Shown: positions 36,201 to 42,200 of the stretch, one piece after another
Position numbering within the stretch: the first letter of the stretch is position 1
How the letters are laid out: each line of letters opens with the position of its first letter
Assembly (NCBI GenBank): GCA_030248215.1
Contig: JASANG010003262.1
Span: 216,921-280,920 of the forward strand
Direction: 5' to 3'
DNA: 64,000 nt
Source: Enoplolaimus lenunculus
Lineage: Eukaryota > Nematoda > Enoplea > Enoplida > Thoracostomopsidae
The notes under the pieces: generated by a model
The model's input: the letters and a program-made list of their open reading frames with translations, nothing else
Databases searched by the model: none
Told to the model about the DNA's origin: nothing
Made by a program: the position numbers and the translations under genes

Positions 36201-39200
36201 TACTGACATATTGACAGGAAGTCGGTTAATAATCAAGATGAATGCTTGCGATTAGTATTTTGCCATTCAAAGCTATGTGCCCTTGCTTAAATATTATATG
36301 CGAACTCCTCGGGTATCTATATTAACTCTACATTTCCTAGCTAGTAAAGTTTAAAATGTCAAAATTGATGCAATTATCAGGCCAATGCATAGAACCGGGT
36401 GGTAATAGTAGTATGAGCATGCAAATCTAAACCTAAGCCTAAGCCTAACCGTATAAATGAGCTTATAGCTAGGCCTAAGCCTAAGCCGAAGCAAAAAATA
36501 ATTGTCTAAAGCTTAAGCTTACTCTATTGCAGTCCAGCAGAAAAACGTACCGCGCCTGATCTTTACATGGGCCTAATTATTTCACGAAGGTATGATGATA
36601 AATCTGGTAGCTTTTGATTGGATACCTTAGCTCCAGTGGTCGATTCGTAATTTTGCGTCGTCGAGGACACTTTTTGTGCGTCGAAATTTTAGTTTTTAAA
36701 AAATGTTTTAGAGCGAAAACTAATTCTATATTTCGAATGATCTATAATTTGCTCAAAACCACACAAATTAAATAACTCGTCGTGTATTTCAGCACCATTT
36801 TGTAAGTATTTGTCTTGCAAACAATACAGATCAAGTACCACACAAACAGGCATACCAATTGGCAGACTGGTGCGCATGCTACAGGCGCGTAGCCAGCTCA
36901 CCTTGGTTGAGAGCTAAAAAATTTCAGGGAGCCACATATTGTAAGCTATTTCGTTGCCTTACAAGCAAGGTTGAAAGTTTGCTCAGTAGAGGAGGCAAAA
37001 ATTTTACCAGGAAGACTAAGCGGCCTCTGACACTCCGTTGGCTTCGGGCCCAGCATGCTAGCATTACTTTTGATTGTTTACTTAAGAATTTAAAATTTCT
37101 TAAATAAACATTTTTTTGGTTTAGACTCATTTGATTCGCTTCTAACGTACCAGTCAACTAAACTATTGCTGTAACTTAAGCTGGGAATAGCAATATCGGC
37201 ATCATGTGATTTTCATAAGGTGTATGTCCCATTCAACCACAAAGTAGCGCCAATGTATAAAATGAAATTGTGCAAGCAATACACCTAAAAAGAATCCCTG
37301 GAAAATTTTGACCTGTAGCCAGTTCACATAGCTAAGGTCAGCGAAAATTTTTTTACGAAGGGCATACATGGCTTTTCAATGACTTACAAGCAAGAACGGA
37401 ATACGGTTTAAATTGTTTATTCTTTTTAAGAATAATTTCAGAAATTCATCATTGTGAGTGAACTTAATTCATTTTTATAAGCTTCGTTAAACGTTTATTT
37501 TATACATACACATTTGTACAAATTTATTCATTAAACAGCCACGGAACAGCTTACTTGCTGAAGTTACCATGTACTGCTTTGAAGGCTTGCCATTTTCCAG
37601 CGTTTTTGCCGTAGGCTTTTTAATTTCTCTAGAATCTTGTGACGTTGAGCAATTTCTGTTGACTAAAAAAATATAAAATAACAAAATAATAACAAATAAC
37701 AAAATATACAAAAAAACAGTAGAAATAACAAAATAAAAAATATAAAACTAAGATTTGTGAACGAAAAAATTTATATTTGGGTATGAAATAATCAGTGGAG
37801 GTCATGAGAAGCCCAAAATATAAAAAATTTTCAAAATCCAACCATTTGGGCGAACGCCGGCTGGTGCGCTAAACGAGCACACGCCGCCGGGCCCAACCGC
37901 GTGCCGCTATGCTTTGCTAACAATAATATAGGCAACAGTTTTGGTTGCGTGCAACAATTTTTAATAAATAAATTTTTTCGTGTCTCGCAGCGGCGTCCAG
38001 CAGCAGTGCATAGACGCCCGGCGGAGCGGAAGTCGTTTTATGGCTACATTAAGCTAATTTTAATGTTTTCACATTACAATTATTTTTGGTGATTGGAAAC
38101 CTTTCACCAACAGGCAATAGGTGCTACACAAATTTAAGAATATTGGCATAAATTATACGATATTTAAGCTTACATTAATCGATTTCTTCATATCGTCATC
38201 AGTATGCAATTCTGCAGTGCCATTGGTATGAGCTTCGAATGGTTTCACTGTGACAATCGGTACTTCTTTTGTAGTTGCGTTTGTTTGTGTTGTAATCACT
38301 AAGCTGGTTGTTGTTGTTGTTGTTGTTGTTGCTTCTGCTGCTGCTTCTGCTGCTGCTGTGGTAGGTTGTGTGTTCGGGTGGCGGGGCACAGGTCCAGGGG
38401 TAGTTTTGGTTTCGGGGGTGGTACTGGAGGGATAGACTTGATGGCTTCGCCGACGCCGGACGGCGCGCTATCACTCGTGTTTATTGCTGGCTGAAAACAA
38501 AACTAGGCTCTTGGACAGTTTTCAAGGGCGTAGCAATGATTTCATTTCGGAACAGGTTTACGTAAAAGAAAAATTTTTTGACCTCTATGATCCAAAAGGT
38601 CATTCTAAAACTTGTTACCAATGCTTTTTTCTTGTCTAATAAATTTTGGTAAGAAATATACCTTGTATCCTTAAATATGTTCACGCCGCCGACAATTCGC
38701 CCACATATTAGGTTAAGGCTTATAGGCATAGGTAAGCAATTTACTAAAGTTAATCTTTAAGTGCAAGCCTAAGCATAAATGTGTGGTAAAAGTGTACAAA
38801 AACACAAAACTGCACATCTGACCAGAGTGGGACAATAACCGCGGGCACCCGCGCTTACCCGCGGGTAAACGTCATTTGTGAATTTCATTGAAGTTATATT
38901 GCGAAACTTCATTAAAACGCGAATCACCAGCGATCTTTAAAATAGGTACTGGTTTAACTTCAGGCGCAGGTAAAAGGCGGGCCGTGGGTAGATCTTTTTT
39001 TGCGCGGGTATACCTGTGGATAAAAAAATTCTTGTTTGCGTGGGAAAGCACGGGTCGGTACAGAAATCCTTACCCACTTCCAACTCTGCGTTTTCTAAAA
39101 CGTTTCCTTTTTACTGAAAAGACATCTGACTGAAAAAACGTTAAATACATGTGCACGGTAAGTGTATGTAAAGCATAGATTGCCATACATGTGAATACCG

Positions 39201-42200
39201 GAATACGAAATTGTTCCAATGACCACATGATGCAGTGGTTGGTAGCATGACTGACTTGAGTAGAGAACGGCCGAGGTTCGATTCCTGGCGTTGTCCTTAA
39301 CTTTGAGCAAAACTTCAAACACTGGTGGTGCATACCGTATTGTTCCAACACTGCAGCTGTAGAGGTTAAAGCTCTAACGACAGTTCGCGTACGGTGACAG
39401 AGATGACATTAGAAAATCAAAAAGTATAGCACAACCGCTTTGTTTTAAGTACACTGTAAATTTCAGTGAGTTGATTTTAATTCCGAATGAGTTGAATCAC
39501 TCAGTCTGAGTTAGGACTATCAGAACTCAGAAATTTGATTCGATTCAATGACATTCTGAGTTAACTAATCAACTACGCAACTCAGAGTGAGTTAATGTTT
39601 ACTGATATTAATTTCAGAAATGACCAACTCGCTAGCTGAATTGATTAATCAACTCTTAGAATTTGCAGTGTAATTTCAACGAAAGCCGCAATTGGTAAAC
39701 TCACATGTGTGGAATGAAGGCTTTGAACTGAAAGCGAACTGGATTGGCAGCGCTGCGTATTACTTCAACGGCTTCATCATGAGTTGCAAGTTTGAGATCA
39801 ACACCATTGACCTGTAAAATTGAACAACAATGTTCGAACGGTCGGATTTACACACAATATTCTATATGCTTCGAGTCCGTAGCCAAGCGAGGGTAAGAGG
39901 AGACTCAACCTCCCCTGGAACAATTTTGGCCCCTAAAAATTTTCGATTTTGCTTGTAAGTCATCGAAAACCCTTGTATGCTCCGCTTGAAAAATGTTTAG
40001 CCCACCCCATTAAGGTGACCTGGCTACGGGTCTGTCATGCTTGCTAATCAGGGTCTGATGCATAACGATGGAAAATGCATTTTCCTACCAACACTACTGT
40101 GCTGAAAATTCAGCGATTTACAACACCCAATCTCAACTGAATCACTATTATTAGGTTTAGGTTTAGGCTCAACGCTATACAACTTCAAAAATAACCTGCG
40201 TACATTAGGTAACTTTTCAGAAGGATTGACAATGAAGCAACAAAAGCTTAAATGTTCGTAATCCACTCAGGGTTGACAAATGATATTAAAGTTGCATTCA
40301 ACGGTTGTCCAATGACGTACAACTTACGGTAGTGAGACAACATTTGACAAGAATGATTATCCAAATGAAACCCAAAAAGAAGTGTTTGACTCTTACACTG
40401 AGTATACGATCACCCGTATATAATTCGTTGCAAGCACCAGCAACACTGTTTGGAAGAACGTTTTTAATGAAAATTCCTGCAACTTTTGTCGCCGGTGGGA
40501 TTGTTACAGCTGGACCTTTTGACGCGTCCTGTGACGTCTGATTGGTTGATGGAAACGCTGGAACCTGAAATTGAACGATTTTGATTGGTGCATTTTTAAT
40601 TAACGTTTTCTCGGTCAAGAACCATCGGCGGCGGTGCTGTCTTTAGACGTCTTAGTTTCAGGCCGAAAAAGTTTAAGACAACGATAAATCAATTATATGC
40701 CTAAATATGAGTATTCCTGGTTGTTAGGTTGCCCAGTTTAGGTCAACTGGCACAGTGAATTGGTTTAATGTACGGGCAAACGAAAAAGAAAAACGCTAAT
40801 ATCCCCCATATTTGAGAATTCGGACGCATGAATGAAGCAAGAGTGGAGCGGAGAGTTCGACCCCCCTCATAAAAATTATAACTTTTAACTTTAGCGCTTT
40901 GAAAATTGTGTTTAACTTCTCGCTCGCTTCGCTCGCGATGTATTTTCGCAATATATTTTCCGCGCCCACCCATCAACAATTTCTGTATCCCCATTGTTCT
41001 GAGTGCTATAACTTTGTTCCTAATTTGTTTTTATACTGACAGTTTCCAGGCAAAAGATACATTTATTCAGTTTGAAATATTGCTATTTTGGACCTACAGA
41101 CACCGGTAGACAACCATGGCCTGGCCGTTCTTACCTCAGTCTTTCCGCCAACAATGCTAATTCCCAACGATTGTCCAGGAATACGAACCAGTTCCACGAT
41201 TCTCACAGAACCCCAATATTTAGACGGTAATGACGCCGTGCGTTTGGTCTCAGAGGAAAGTTCGTGTTCTAACGAACGAATAGGTTGTGCCTAAAATCAA
41301 ACTAATCGAATATATATTTTTGAACAATTTTGAACAAAAAATTCGCGTTGATCCTTGTCGTGACGATACAAATTTATACAATTAATTATTGTAACTTTTG
41401 TAACAGTTTTTGCTTTAATTTCAGCGCTGTTCTGCTCACTCTACCGATCCCTAAATTGTGTTCAGGACTTCCCAGTTTAACCAGAATACGATTTTCGATA
41501 AATTTGGTCGTAAATTATATATACATTGTCGAGCAATTATCAAACGATTTCAGATACTGTCATGTCCAATTTTGGTATTTTTTGCATAATTAATCTTCCC
41601 ATAATCACTCTTAGTTATTTCGCATCGACATTTGAATTTTTGAACAATTCGATTTTGTCATGTTCTTACGACGCCGCGTGGAGAAAATCGAAAAACACCG
41701 ATAATTTTATCGTCATGTCTATTTACCGAAGTAGGAGTCGTTACAGCAGCTTCGATACCATCATGGCCATGGGCAGGACTGCCGGCAGCGGCGTCGGGTC
41801 TTGGTGAAAGTTGAGGCGAGCCGGTCAACGTCCGTAATCCGGTTGTCGATGATTTTCGTGAACTACTCGTTAAACCACCAGTTGATGAACATTCTTCCGC
41901 TGCTTCAGCGATTGTTGGTAGTTCGTCATTTGCACCTAAAGTACGAAATGAAATAAAGTTTGAGAAAAATGAACTATACTGAGCTAAAAGGACTGTGAGT
42001 GTATTTTCAACAGAAGCGCAGTCCCGTAGCCAAAGTACGAAATGAAATAAAGTTTGAGAAAAATGAACTATACTGAGCTAAAAGGACTGTGAGTGTATTT
42101 TCAACAGAAGCGCAGTCCCGTAGCCAGCTCGACATGTCATGGAATCGAAAACTATTTTAGAAAACGTATACAAAGAGTTAACAGGTCTTACAAATGGTGC

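Larger units (their letters stand above)
22808..37554 (-). other. Giant MPDZ intron (about 14.7 kb)
   Basis: Exon 8 (ending 37555) and exon 9 (starting 22807) join through a shared Lys codon, and I found no phase-compatible exon between them. All other introns are much shorter, mostly under 1 kb and the largest about 2 kb. The intron is filled with repeats: SINE, CpG-rich, TTAGGC, GAGTTGATT and GTAGCC-type MITEs, a foldback element and a 27-bp minisatellite. Its right two thirds belong to the left arm of the palindrome. Confidence 0.75.

Noticed and set aside
40743-40994. 83-residue frame, also at 49654-49905, with identical sequence in both arms
   Set aside because: Identity only reflects the palindrome. 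It is intronic, contains a CGCTCGCTTCGCTCGCG repeat word, and lacks domains.
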